A stretch of 64,000 bases of DNA from Orenia metallireducens (GCF_003001995.1 NZ_PVNB01000005.1:124001-188000), one strand, 5' to 3'; shown: positions 36,440 through 45,354, counted from the stretch's first letter. Translations and numbers: made by a program. The notes: generated by a model not told the origin, from the sequence alone.

Positions 36440-36468
36440 ATTATATCACCTTATGTAAAAAAATGCAA
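36440..36468 (-). promoter_or_regulatory. Promoter of the agrBD unit
   Basis: TTGCAT (36463-36468), 17-bp spacer, TATAAT (36440-36445). It gives a leader of roughly 310 bases before agrB, unusually long for a simple operon. Between 36125 and 36350 I see no gene; a perfect AACTTAAGTT palindrome lies at 36341-36350. Confidence 0.65.
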
Positions 36469-36589
36469 TAATAGGTTGTTATTTATTTATGTGGATAAAT
36501 CATATCGGTTTAAATCATTAACTCTGTCGCTTCTAGGATAAATATCCAATCAATTAAATAACAAAGTGAATTTTTATTATTCAACCTAA

Positions 36590-36614
36590 AAGTCCCTAGC
36601 TGCTCATAGCTAGG
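36590..36614 (-). terminator. Hairpin after the membrane-protein array
   Basis: TCCCTAGCT/AGCTAGGGA stem with a 6-base loop, followed on the minus strand by CTTTTAGG; a moderate terminator separating the kinase/receptor genes from agrBD. Confidence 0.6.
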
Positions 36615-36662
36615 GAAACATAACTAAGTAATTACTATTTATTCTCAATAATTTGTCAAAAT

Positions 36663-37143
36663 CTAATTTGATTGCCTCTCCCTCTCCATATTAATAATTC
36701 TAAAATCATACAGGTGAACCAAGATTGCAGCAATCACTAAGGGAAGTTTAGCTAAGTAAAAGAAAACCAAGAATTCAATCAATTCACCATTAAAGAACCT
36801 TACTAAATCTAACTTTAACCAATCAAGGATTATGAGGAGTAATCGCCACTTCACCTAAAAATAACACAATATAACCTAGTAAAGAAGAGATAATGGCAAT
36901 ATGCCAATCAAGTTTAACTATTACTTTAAAGAGAACTGCCAGAAATAAAACCCCTAAGATAACATGCATCCCATACAAGTTAAATATATTTCTGATAATT
37001 ATTAAAAAAATAGTACAACTACCTGCTATTTTCAGATATTTATTTAGCCTAATTTTTATACTCAATAATCCCAGACCTACGTATCCTATCAATAAAAACT
37101 CAGGGAAAATAGCCAATATACTTTGAATAAGTGATATTTCCAT
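36663..37143 (-). pseudogene. Frameshifted fourth copy of the membrane-protein paralog
   Basis: The 5' part (37143 to about 36840) reads MEISLIQSILAIFPEFLLIG and on through LYGMHVILGVLFLAVLFKVIVK to GEVAIT, then hits a stop. The 3' part, in another frame (36854-36663), reads ILDWLKLDLVRFFNGELIEF and FFYLAKLPLVIAAI, aligning with the rest of the paralogs. One extra base at about 36838-36848 accounts for the break. It is either a real pseudogene or a sequencing error; a truncated 106-residue product is also possible. Confidence 0.75.
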
Positions 37144-37213
37144 TTATCTTTCCTCCTCTAATTTTTTAAGTAAAAACTAGCCTTAATCTTCTAATTTATA
37201 ACTATAGTCTAGC

Positions 37214-37687
37214 TTATCTCTTCAACCCATAGCTCTTAAAGAGATTTATATCTCCCCAATAAATCATTACAGCAGGAACCAACAACGGTACTTTACTCAG
37301 ATAGGAATAACTCATGAATTTGATCAAATTATCACCATTAATAAAGCTTATCACTTCAAATTGCCAATAAGATAAGATCGTTGCTAGAATCAGCTCTCCT
37401 AAGAATAATAGAATATAAGCCAATAAGGACGCTATCAGCGCCAGCTCCCACTCGATTTTTACTATCACCTTAAAGACTACACTCCAGAATAAAATTCCTA
37501 AAATCACATGTAAACCGTACAACTTCAATATATCTATGACAACTATTAAAAAAGTCATGTCTATAATTGATATCTTAATATAGTCGATCACTTTAAGTTT
37601 AATTCCTACCAATCCCAAACCTACATAGCTAATCAATAATCCTTCAGGAAAAACACTAAACACAAGTTGAATAATCGATAATTCCAT
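37214..37687 (-). CDS. Stand-alone membrane receptor-like protein, paralog 3
   Basis: 157 residues, five to six predicted membrane helices and no soluble domain. It shares with its neighbours MELSIIQLVFSVFPEGLLIS, YVGLGLVGIK, the block LYGLHVILGILFWSVVFKVIVKIEWELALIASLLAYI, a GE pair, and SYLSKVPLL near the end. GGGAGGAAGG before the ATG at 37687 sets the start. The pattern recalls N-terminal sensor regions of some clostridial GHKL kinases, but here without a kinase. Function inferred from context: sensing or binding the peptide made by AgrBD. Confidence 0.7.
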   Translation of the reverse strand: MELSIIQLVFSVFPEGLLISYVGLGLVGIKLKVIDYIKISIIDMTFLIVVIDILKLYGLHVILGILFWSVVFKVIVKIEWELALIASLLAYILLFLGELILATILSYWQFEVISFINGDNLIKFMSYSYLSKVPLLVPAVMIYWGDINLFKSYGLKR

Positions 37688-37771
37688 TATCCTTCCTCCC
37701 AATCTTCCTTTAAGCAAGAAGTCAGCTAATTTATTGCCAAAAATTAATTATCACTCTCTCTATTCAATCTC

Positions 37772-38230
37772 TTAAACCTTTAAGAAATCAACCTCTCCCC
37801 AATAAATCTTTATGGCAGCTATTAGCATAAGTATTTTGCTCAAATAAGAAAAAGTCAGTAGCCTAATCAAATGACCATCACTAACAAAATTAACTACGTC
37901 AAAATCCATATAGGATAAGATTGTTGCCAGAACCAGCTCTCCCAAACTCATTAGAATATAAGCCAATAAAGAGGCTATCAGCGCCAACTCCCACTCAATT
38001 TTTACTATTACTTTAAAAAGTAAACTCAAAAATAAAATTCCTAAAATCACATGTAAACCATACAACTTCAGTATATTTCTGACAACTATTAAAAAAATCA
38101 TAAAGATCGTAGCTATTTTAAAATGATTTCTTGCTTTGGTCCTAACCCCTATTAATCCTAACCCTACATAACTAGTCAATAAGCCATCAGGAAAGACCAC
38201 CAATATAATCTTAGTAATTGACAACTCCAT
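37772..38230 (-). CDS. Stand-alone membrane receptor-like protein, paralog 2
   Basis: 152 residues, all-hydrophobic. It is very similar to paralog 3 in the central block (LKLYGLHVILGILFLSLLFKV and IEWELALIASLLAYILMSLGE), but diverged at the N-terminal loop (RTKARNHFKIATIF) and near residues 110-130. That split of conserved core and variable loops is what a diversifying receptor array would show. GGAGGAAAGGTGG lies before the ATG. It is separated by 54 and 72 bases from its neighbours. Confidence 0.7.
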   Translation of the reverse strand: MELSITKIILVVFPDGLLTSYVGLGLIGVRTKARNHFKIATIFMIFLIVVRNILKLYGLHVILGILFLSLLFKVIVKIEWELALIASLLAYILMSLGELVLATILSYMDFDVVNFVSDGHLIRLLTFSYLSKILMLIAAIKIYWGEVDFLKV

Positions 38231-38302
38231 CCACCTTTCCTCCCAATCTTCTCTTAAACAAGCAGCTATCCTTAAATCCTTTTAATCTATATCCCTATCT
38301 AC

Positions 38303-38767
38303 TCAATCCCTTAAATCTAAAAGATTAACATCTTCCCAATAAATCTTTATAGCAGCTATTATTAGAGGCACCCTACTTAAATAAAAAAAGGTCAAAAATC
38401 TACTTAAACTATCACCACTAATAAAATCCACCGCTTCAAAATTCCAATAAGATAAGATTTCTACCACAATAATTTCTCCAAAAAAGGATAGTATATAAAT
38501 TAACAATGTAGCGATCAGTGCCAGATTCCAGTCAATTCTTACTATTACTTTTAAAACTAAGCTTAAAAACAAAGCTCCTAAAATCACATGCAAACCATAC
38601 AGCTTCAATACATTTCTGACAATTATTAAAAAAATCGTAAAAAATATAGTTATCTTAAAATGATTTATTACTTTAGTCTTAATTCCAATCAATCCTAAGC
38701 TTACATAGCTAAATAATAAGCTTTCAGGCAAGACCACCAATATAATCTTAATAAGTGATAATTCCAT
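38303..38767 (-). CDS. Stand-alone membrane receptor-like protein, paralog 1
   Basis: 154 residues, five to six membrane helices. Shared landmarks: MELSLIKIILVVLPESLLFS, YVSLGLIGIK, LKLYGLHVILGALFLSLVLKVIVRIDW, GE, SRFLTFFYLSRVPLIIAAIKIYW. It directly follows the kinase gene (15 bases), so it is translated from the same message. No lipobox, enzyme motif or soluble domain is present. AAGGAGG lies before the ATG. Confidence 0.7.
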   Translation of the reverse strand: MELSLIKIILVVLPESLLFSYVSLGLIGIKTKVINHFKITIFFTIFLIIVRNVLKLYGLHVILGALFLSLVLKVIVRIDWNLALIATLLIYILSFFGEIIVVEILSYWNFEAVDFISGDSLSRFLTFFYLSRVPLIIAAIKIYWEDVNLLDLRD

Positions 38768-38781
38768 TCAATCCTCCTTGC

Positions 38782-39639
38782 TTATACAGTCCTACTCTTC
38801 TTTAAAGTACAAGTAAATTCAGTTCCAAAACCAACCTCACTCTTTAAATCTAACTTCCCTTCTCTTTCTTCAATTAAAGATTTGATAATATATAGTCCAA
38901 AACCTCTTCCATCACCTTTGGTAGAGAAACCAGGCTCAAAGATCTGGTTCTGTAGCTCTTCTTCTATAATAGGACCTGTATTATAAACAGATAAATGATA
39001 CTTATTATCATTATTCTTCCCTATCAGCCTAATCTCCTTCTTGCCATTAAATCCTTCTATAGCATCAATAGCATTGTCAACCAAGTTAGAGACCACTCTA
39101 AATAACTTATCCAAAGGGAAATCAACATCTGTAACCCCTCTTTCAACTTGATAACTAAATGAAATCCCCTGTTTTATTGCTTCAAGTTTTTTAGGAATTA
39201 AAATTGAATCGAAAATAGAGTTGGATAGATCATCATTACTAAATTTAATTTCAGATAAATCATTATTCAAAGACTTAATATATTCCCTAACTTTGTCCTG
39301 CTTATTAAGTTGTACCATCCCATAAATTGTCTGTAAGTGATTCAAAAAATCATGCTTTTGACTTCTTAAAGTACGTATCAACTTTTTATTTTGCTCCAAT
39401 TTGACCTGTTGAATCTTGAATTCAGTCTCATATTCTATCATCTTATATATCTCTTTAACTACAATCAGCGATAACATCGACAGGCCAACTACCACAAAAA
39501 TTATTATATTCAATAGCTTATCATAAGAGATTCCAAATAAATCAGATTCCTTCCAGTTCGCCATAAATAATAATAACATTGTCTGCATTAATATAATCAC
39601 TATCATTTGATACATACTATTCTTATTGATTTTATCCAA
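38782..39639 (-). CDS. Two-helix GHKL sensor histidine kinase (AgrC/Spo0B-like core)
   Basis: 285 residues: two membrane helices (about 10-27 and 43-62), a coiled linker, a DHp helix with H96 in SQKHDFLNHLQTIYG (the AgrC/DcuS/Spo0B-type H-box), and a GHKL ATPase with N-box NLVDNAIDAI, G1 YNTGP, and G2 GDGRGFGLYI. It lacks the six-helix sensor that AgrC has, leaving almost no extracellular receptor surface. Paralogous membrane proteins follow at once and could supply it. No response regulator gene is nearby. The start is TTG behind TTGGTGATG. Confidence 0.88.
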   Translation of the reverse strand: MDKINKNSMYQMIVIILMQTMLLLFMANWKESDLFGISYDKLLNIIIFVVVGLSMLSLIVVKEIYKMIEYETEFKIQQVKLEQNKKLIRTLRSQKHDFLNHLQTIYGMVQLNKQDKVREYIKSLNNDLSEIKFSNDDLSNSIFDSILIPKKLEAIKQGISFSYQVERGVTDVDFPLDKLFRVVSNLVDNAIDAIEGFNGKKEIRLIGKNNDNKYHLSVYNTGPIIEEELQNQIFEPGFSTKGDGRGFGLYIIKSLIEEREGKLDLKSEVGFGTEFTCTLKKSRTV

Positions 39640-39973
39640 TTTTCATCACCAACTAAGTTTTTGATTTAGATATATTCTACCAATATCTTCATTTATAATT
39701 TTCGACACAAATTACCATATTCCTTGGAGATTTAATTTTTAATTTTAAAAAAAGAAGCAGAAATAATCAATAATTCTTAAAAAAAAGCAGAAATAATCAA
39801 TAATTCTTAAAAAAAAGCAGAAATAATCAATAATTCTTAAAAAAAAGCAGAAATAATCAAGTATTTGTTATTAAGCTGTAATAATTCAATTTCAAAAGCT
39901 CTAATAATTTTATTATATTTTTATTTTATTTAATTTCTTCAATTACTGCTAAATACCTTTATCTTCTTTAGAT
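39640..39973 (-). promoter_or_regulatory. Upstream region of the kinase operon with a Spo0A-box-like motif
   Basis: The region holds the 30-bp repeat array (39751-39860) and, nearer the gene, TGTCGAA on the minus strand (39701-39707), an exact Spo0A box core. A TATAAAT at about 39691-39697 is a possible -10. No other gene is visible. Confidence 0.4.
39751..39860. repeat. Tandem 30-bp direct repeats ahead of the kinase operon
   Basis: Three full units and a 20-bp fourth unit of period exactly 30, starting at 39751, 39781, 39811 and 39841; the first differs at one base. Unit core GCAGAAATAATCAATAATTC. The near identity implies recent expansion. There are no spacers, so it is not a CRISPR. Confidence 0.95.
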
Positions 39974-40019
39974 ATAAAAAAAAGAGTGAAGCAACCAATA
40001 ATCGTTTGCTTCACTCTTT
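39974..40019 (-). terminator. Terminator of the rpsF-to-dnaB gene series
   Basis: AAAGAGTGAAGCAA/TTGCTTCACTCTTT stem followed by T8 on the minus strand, 6 bases after the dnaB stop. Confidence 0.93.
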
Positions 40020-40024
40020 AAAAT

Positions 40025-41362
40025 TTATTTCTCTTCTCTTTTAGACAAATCAACAAATTTGGTATATTCTTTTTGGAAAGCTAACTCAACAGTACCTACT
40101 GGACCATTACGCTGCTTACCAATAATTATCTCTGTAATTCCAGCCCGTTCAGAATCTGGATTATAATAATCATCACGATAAATAAAAGCTACTACATCAG
40201 CATCCTGCTCAATAGAACCACTAGAACGTAAGTCACTTAATTGTGGTCGCTTATCATTACGCTGTTCCACTGCACGACTTAACTGTGATAATGATACCAC
40301 TGGAACACTAAGTTCACGAGCCAAACCTTTTAAGGAACGAGAGATATCAGAAACCTCTTGTTGCCTACTTTCAGAACCAGAACCACCAGTCATCAACTGT
40401 AAATAGTCAATTAAGATCAAATCTAAACCATGTTCAGCTTGAATTCTTCTGGCTTTGGCTCTCATCTCCATTACTGTAATACCCGGAGTGTCATCTATAA
40501 ATATTTTAGACTCCCCTAAGCGACCAGCACCTTGAGAGATTCTGCGCCAGTCATTCTCATTTAAGAATCCTGTTCTTAAACGATGGCTATCTACCTGTGC
40601 CTCAGAACATAACATTCTCTGTACCAACTGTGACTTTGACATCTCTAAAGAGAAGATAGCTACCGACTTCTTCTCATTTACAGCTGCATGCTGAGCTATA
40701 TTCAAAGCCAAGGCAGTCTTTCCCATACTTGGACGAGCCGCTAAAATAAATAAATCTGACGGCTGTAGCCCAGATGTCATCTTATCTAAATCCCTAAATC
40801 CAGTAGCAATGCCTGTTACATCACCCTTATTATTATACAATTTCTCTAAATTATCAAAGGTATCCATCAAAATATCTTTGATTCCATCAAAGGTTTGTAC
40901 CGTTCTCCTTTGAGAAAGATTAAAAACCAACTGTTCTGATTGGTCTAGGATATTATCTATCTCTTGATCACCTTTATAACCTAGTTGAGCAATCTGGTCA
41001 GCAGTTTTAATTAATCTTCTTAAAATTGCCTTTTCTTCCACAATCTTAGCATAATGCTCCACATTAGCTGCCGTAGGAACACTATTAACTAAAGAGGTAA
41101 TATAGGAAGCCCCTCCAACTGCTTCTAAATGTCCTGTTTCATTTAATTCCTCACTGACTGTAACTAAGTCAACAGGCTCTCCTTTATCAAATAGACGATT
41201 TATTGCATTAAATATAATAGTATGAGCTTCTCGATAAAAATCCTTAGGTTTTAATATCTCAATTACCTTAGCTATGGCATCCCTGTCTAACAACATAGAC
41301 CCTAATGTAGACTTTTCAGCATCTATACTATTTGGAGGAACTCTATCCATCTCTTCCATCAT
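40025..41362 (-). CDS. dnaB: Replicative DNA helicase
   Basis: 445 residues. The N-terminal primase-binding domain starts PPNSIDAEKSTLGSMLLD; the RecA-type helicase domain has Walker A ARPSMGKTALALN, Walker B LILIDYLQLM and the arginine finger region QRNGPVGTVELAF. It is a hexameric 5'-3' helicase of the replisome. GGAGG lies before the ATG. It is the last gene of the conserved rpsF-ssb-rpsR-rplI-dnaB block. Confidence 0.97.
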   Translation of the reverse strand: MMEEMDRVPPNSIDAEKSTLGSMLLDRDAIAKVIEILKPKDFYREAHTIIFNAINRLFDKGEPVDLVTVSEELNETGHLEAVGGASYITSLVNSVPTAANVEHYAKIVEEKAILRRLIKTADQIAQLGYKGDQEIDNILDQSEQLVFNLSQRRTVQTFDGIKDILMDTFDNLEKLYNNKGDVTGIATGFRDLDKMTSGLQPSDLFILAARPSMGKTALALNIAQHAAVNEKKSVAIFSLEMSKSQLVQRMLCSEAQVDSHRLRTGFLNENDWRRISQGAGRLGESKIFIDDTPGITVMEMRAKARRIQAEHGLDLILIDYLQLMTGGSGSESRQQEVSDISRSLKGLARELSVPVVSLSQLSRAVEQRNDKRPQLSDLRSSGSIEQDADVVAFIYRDDYYNPDSERAGITEIIIGKQRNGPVGTVELAFQKEYTKFVDLSKREEK

Positions 41363-41373
41363 GAAACCTCCTT

Positions 41374-43242
41374 CTAGCCATCCAACATCTTATCCAAAAC
41401 CTCTTGGATATCTACTACTGGGCTTACTTTAATCTTCATATCCTCTAAATCAACCTTATTATCAACTGGAATTAAGACCTCTTCAACACCAGCTTGATAT
41501 GCACCATAAATCTTTTCAATTACTCCTCCAACTGGCTTGACCTTACCATGTAGTGAAATTTCTCCGGTAATTGCTATATCTTGGCGAACAGCAATCTCCT
41601 CTAAAGCACTGATAATTGCTACTGAGATTGCTGATCCAGCAGAAGGACCATCTACTTGACCTCCACCGATAATATTGACATGAATATCATAATCACTGAT
41701 CTCCTTACCAGTAACCTTACGGATTACAGAGGCAGCAGTAAAGATAGAATCTTTGGTCATACTCCCTGCTGTTTGATTAAAGCGTAAACTCCCCTTACCC
41801 TCTTTACTAGCAGGAAAAGCAATAGCCTCTACCTCTAATACAGAACCTAAAAATCCACTGACTCCCAATCCTAAAACCCTACCTACTTGACTTTTATTAC
41901 TAGCCTCTTTCCTATTGATAGGAACCAATCTACTTAACTTAACAGCCTCTAAAACCTCTTTAGTAGTAATCTTATTCTTTTGATAATATAATGCTAGATT
42001 ATAAGCATCTATTAAGATATTAACAGCACTTCTTCCTTGAATTGTATATTCACTGATCAATTGGGCAACTCCCTTAGCCACTTTCATATCCAACTTATCA
42101 GCAGCCTGCTTGATAATCTTAATTATATCATCTTTAGTTAAAGGTTCGAAAAATATACTAGTAGTTCTAGAACGTAAAGCAGGATTTAAATCCTGTGGAC
42201 TTCTAGTTGTTGCTCCTACTAAAATAAAGTCGGCTGGAGCTCCATCTTTAAATAACTTTTTAATATATTGAGGAACATTCTCATCATCTGGATCATAATA
42301 AGATGAGTCAAAATGTACCCTCTTATCCTCTAATACCTTTAATAATTTGTTCTGTAATATTGGGTCTAACTCCCCAATCTCATCTATAAATAGTACTCCT
42401 CCATGAGCCTTAGTTACTAGCCCTAACTTTGGTTCTGGAATTCCCTCTTGTGCTAACTTTCCTTTAGCACCTTGATAGATAGGATCATGAACAGAACCCA
42501 ACAATGGATTGGTTACCTCTCTAGGATCCCAACGTAATGTAGTTGCATCAACCTCAATAAATTTAGCGTCATCACCAAAGGGAGTACTCTCTCTCTCTTT
42601 AGCAATCTCTAATGCTAAACGAGCAGCTGTAGTCTTTCCTACCCCTGGTGGACCATGAATGATAATGTGTTGAGGATAGGGTGATGATAATTTAGCCAAT
42701 AAAGCCTTAATCCCTCTCTCTTGACCAACAATCTCTTTTAAAGCTTTTGGTCTTAATAGATTATTTGCTGAGACATTAAGCCCTTTATTCTCCAAATATT
42801 CAAGCTCAATATATTTCTTTAAAGTCGCCGGAGTATCAGCCCCATCATCTTTACTCTCTTCATTTATAATCTCTTCTTTTATCTCTTTAATATACTCTTG
42901 ATGCCTTAATTCCAACTTCTTGTTGATCTTCTCTTCTAGCTCTTCCTTAATTGATTTTTTCGCTAAATCATCAACTAAAATATCTTCTAACTCTTTTAAA
43001 AGCTTTAATTTATCTTCAAACTCATCAGGAACTTTATCTAACATCGGATGATCTAAAATTATCTTCTGTAAAGCAACCAATTGATCCTTAATATCTTCAG
43101 ATTCTAATATATCTAATATATCTAATTTACCTGCCTTTAATAATAGCTTTTCTGTTCCATATATTTCTGATAAAAGGTCAAAAAGGGCAGTAACTTTATG
43201 CTCTAACTGCCCTTTCTCATCTTGAGTTCGTTTATCTAGCAT
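41374..43242 (-). CDS. Lon-family ATP-dependent protease (LonC-like)
   Basis: 622 residues: an N-terminal charged coiled region (1-160), a AAA+ domain with GPPGVGKTT and LFIDEIGEL, and a C-terminal Lon protease domain with the catalytic Ser in DGPSAGSAIS and Lys in GKVKPVGGVIEKIYGA. It lacks the LAN substrate domain of LonA and any membrane segment of archaeal LonB. Its place between rplI and dnaB is typical of the LonC group in anaerobic Firmicutes. Targets are unknown. Confidence 0.87.
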   Translation of the reverse strand: MLDKRTQDEKGQLEHKVTALFDLLSEIYGTEKLLLKAGKLDILDILESEDIKDQLVALQKIILDHPMLDKVPDEFEDKLKLLKELEDILVDDLAKKSIKEELEEKINKKLELRHQEYIKEIKEEIINEESKDDGADTPATLKKYIELEYLENKGLNVSANNLLRPKALKEIVGQERGIKALLAKLSSPYPQHIIIHGPPGVGKTTAARLALEIAKERESTPFGDDAKFIEVDATTLRWDPREVTNPLLGSVHDPIYQGAKGKLAQEGIPEPKLGLVTKAHGGVLFIDEIGELDPILQNKLLKVLEDKRVHFDSSYYDPDDENVPQYIKKLFKDGAPADFILVGATTRSPQDLNPALRSRTTSIFFEPLTKDDIIKIIKQAADKLDMKVAKGVAQLISEYTIQGRSAVNILIDAYNLALYYQKNKITTKEVLEAVKLSRLVPINRKEASNKSQVGRVLGLGVSGFLGSVLEVEAIAFPASKEGKGSLRFNQTAGSMTKDSIFTAASVIRKVTGKEISDYDIHVNIIGGGQVDGPSAGSAISVAIISALEEIAVRQDIAITGEISLHGKVKPVGGVIEKIYGAYQAGVEEVLIPVDNKVDLEDMKIKVSPVVDIQEVLDKMLDG

Positions 43243-43262
43243 AGAATCCCCTTTCTAAATCA

Positions 43263-43709
43263 TTAGGCTTCGGTCACTTTAACTTTCACATCAGCAGTTA
43301 CATTTTTATGTAACTTTATGCTTACTTTCTTAGTTCCTAAAGTTCTGATATTATCATTTAAATCTATTTTACGTTTATCAATCTTTTGACCAGTTTTCTG
43401 TTCAATCTTATCAGCAATATCACTAGTCGTTACTGAGCCAAATAATCTACCATTCTCTCCAGCCTTAACCTTAAATGTAAAGATTTTACCTTCTAAGGAC
43501 TTCGCCTGCTCTTGTGCTTCCTCTAACTCTCTTTCTTTTTTTCTCTTTTTAGCCTTCTTCTTCTGCTTCAAATTATGGATATTTCCTTCATTAGCTTCTT
43601 TAGCTAAACCACGTGGCAGAAGATAATTTCGTGCATGTCCATCAGAAGCATTAACAACTTCTCCTTTTTTACCTAATCCTTTAACGTCTTTTTGTAAGAT
43701 GACTTTCAT
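43263..43709 (-). CDS. rplI: 50S ribosomal protein L9
   Basis: 148 residues: [32 protein letters not shown] is the L9 signature, then a long lysine-rich helix and the C-terminal domain with [20 protein letters not shown] lies before the ATG. Confidence 0.98.
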   Translation of the reverse strand: MKVILQKDVKGLGKKGEVVNASDGHARNYLLPRGLAKEANEGNIHNLKQKKKAKKRKKERELEEAQEQAKSLEGKIFTFKVKAGENGRLFGSVTTSDIADKIEQKTGQKIDKRKIDLNDNIRTLGTKKVSIKLHKNVTADVKVKVTEA

Positions 43710-43780
43710 AATACCCCTCCATTATCTGTTATTATATAATAACTACTTAATCTTGACAATAATCTATTAATAACAAGAGA

Positions 43781-44668
43781 CTAACTTTTATGTAATTTAC
43801 GAAAATCAATCCAAATATCTAAAAAACCTATTAATAGACTCAAATAATTAATCATTGGCATAAAGAAAAATATAGTTAGTAAAATTAATGCAATCAATCT
43901 CTGATTCCTAAATTTTAAAAAATAATAATAAAGAACAGATAACCCTTCCATAAATAACAAGAATGTAATTATGACACAAATGTTCTTAACTAATATATTA
44001 TTAAAGAAAATAATAGATAATATATAAATAATAGATAATATTCTAGAAAACCTAATAGCCCTAAAAGAGAACTCTACTTTATAATCATATCCTAATTTTT
44101 TTAAAGTCAAACTACTGAAATAATAGTTAAATAATGAATTAATTATAGCAATACAGAAAGAAAATGCTAGATAGGTATCCTTTAAAAAATTAATAGTTTG
44201 ATTTATAACTTGATTTATATTAAAGAAACCTTCTTCTGACAATCCAAATTCTTGGTATAGATCAGAAGATAATTTTAATATTCCTTTCAATTCAGCAAAA
44301 ATATCTATATTTAAAATATAAGTCAATACACTTAAAATTAGTAAAATCGATATAAAAGAAGTAATAATTCCAATTACTATAATTATCTTTGAAGAAAATT
44401 TCTCCTCAAAAGCAGCTCCCATAACAACACCCATAAATCCAATTGTCAGAATAAATACTAAAGAGACCACAGGATCAACTAATATAAATAATATAAATGC
44501 AGCTAAGATACTAGCTATTATAGTGAATTTACTCTCTCTTCTAACCGCTAAGATAATTAATGGGACAGGAGCTATAATCCCCAAAAAAGGTAAGAACAAA
44601 CCCAAAACTACTAACATAACTGTAATCATCGCAAATAATATAATCTCTATTATTATTTTGCTTTTCAC
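43781..44668 (-). CDS. DUF2232 (YybS-like) integral membrane protein
   Basis: 295 residues with about eight membrane helices. The position just upstream of rplI, where Firmicutes carry yybS, supports the DUF2232 assignment, as do the glycine/proline-rich first helices. The GTG at 44668 behind GAGGTG is preferred to the upstream TTG. Its function is unknown; the family has been linked loosely to sporulation and envelope processes. Confidence 0.75.
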   Translation of the reverse strand: MKSKIIIEIILFAMITVMLVVLGLFLPFLGIIAPVPLIILAVRRESKFTIIASILAAFILFILVDPVVSLVFILTIGFMGVVMGAAFEEKFSSKIIIVIGIITSFISILLILSVLTYILNIDIFAELKGILKLSSDLYQEFGLSEEGFFNINQVINQTINFLKDTYLAFSFCIAIINSLFNYYFSSLTLKKLGYDYKVEFSFRAIRFSRILSIIYILSIIFFNNILVKNICVIITFLLFMEGLSVLYYYFLKFRNQRLIALILLTIFFFMPMINYLSLLIGFLDIWIDFRKLHKS

Positions 44669-44679
44669 TCTTACACACC

Positions 44680-44997
44680 TCAAGTCCTATCTTTTAGATG
44701 TCCTAGTAACTCACTTAAATCACCATACCACGCCTCTATCTGATGCTTATCATTAATATTTAATTCTAATTGTTTTTCTAATTTTCTATCTAGTTGATCA
44801 AAGGAATATCCTAATCTCTTAGCTAATAAATATGTAGACATAATTATATTGGTCAAAATTTCTAATAATTTTGCTTCATTCTGTTTAATCATCAATTTAA
44901 ATAGTAAAGAGACATTACTCAATATTTCTGTCTTTAGCCATTCTATTATCTTCAAATTTTTAGTTATAGAACCCTCGATAGAGTTGAACTTCTTCAT
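44680..44997 (-). CDS. MazG-like protein
   Basis: 105 residues, all helical: SITKNLKIIEWLKTEILSNV, LLEILTNIIMSTYLLAKRLGYSFDQLD, then a C-terminal EAWYGDLSELLGHLK. It corresponds to a short MazG-like family found in this ribosomal-protein neighbourhood of clostridia. The metal-binding EExxE pattern of true MazG pyrophosphatases is not obvious, so enzymatic activity is doubtful. TAGGAGG lies before the ATG. Confidence 0.7.
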   Translation of the reverse strand: MKKFNSIEGSITKNLKIIEWLKTEILSNVSLLFKLMIKQNEAKLLEILTNIIMSTYLLAKRLGYSFDQLDRKLEKQLELNINDKHQIEAWYGDLSELLGHLKDRT

Positions 44998-45084
44998 GAG
45001 GAACCTCCTAATAAAACAATATCACAATCAATCATTATCTATAACTTAATTCTTCTTACGTCTAATTTTTCCTGCAAAGTAAAA

Positions 45085-45108
45085 ATAAAAGGAGGCATAG
45101 ATTGCCCC
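45085..45108 (-). terminator. Hairpin after rpsR
   Basis: GGGGCA/TGCCTCC stem followed by TTTTATTTTTA on the minus strand. It may end or attenuate the rpsF-ssb-rpsR message. Confidence 0.7.
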
Positions 45109-45115
45109 CCATTTA

Positions 45116-45331
45116 TTAATCAATTTTATAAGGTAATAAAGCGATATTTCTCGCTCTCTTAATAGCACTAGTTAATTCTCTTTGGTGCTTTGCACAATTA
45201 CCAGAAATTCTTCTTGGTAAGATTTTACCACGATCTGTTATATATTTACGTAGAATATTAATTCTTTTATAATCAATCTTATCTACTTTATTGGCACAAA
45301 AATCACAAGATTTTCTTCTTCCTCTAGCCAT
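45116..45331 (-). CDS. rpsR: 30S ribosomal protein S18, zinc-ligand form
   Basis: 71 residues with the S18 core [25 protein letters not shown] and ARNIALLPY. Cys9, Cys12, Cys46 and His49 make a potential zinc site (C+ paralog type), unlike the cysteine-poor form of Bacillus. AAAGGAGGG lies before the ATG. Confidence 0.97.
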   Translation of the reverse strand: MARGRRKSCDFCANKVDKIDYKRINILRKYITDRGKILPRRISGNCAKHQRELTSAIKRARNIALLPYKID

Positions 45332-45354
45332 CTGTTTTCCCTCCTTTTAAATTT

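Noticed and set aside
36663-36854. Independent 63-residue gene
   Set aside because: It aligns with the C-terminal third of the neighbouring paralogs and is the shifted remainder of copy four.
39751-39860. CRISPR array
   Set aside because: The 30-bp units are directly adjacent with no spacers and no cas gene is present.
39751-39860. Classical AgrA/LytTR direct-repeat sites
   Set aside because: LytTR sites are 9-bp motifs spaced about 21-22 bp centre to centre; period 30 and sequence do not match, so only a generic binding-array idea is kept.
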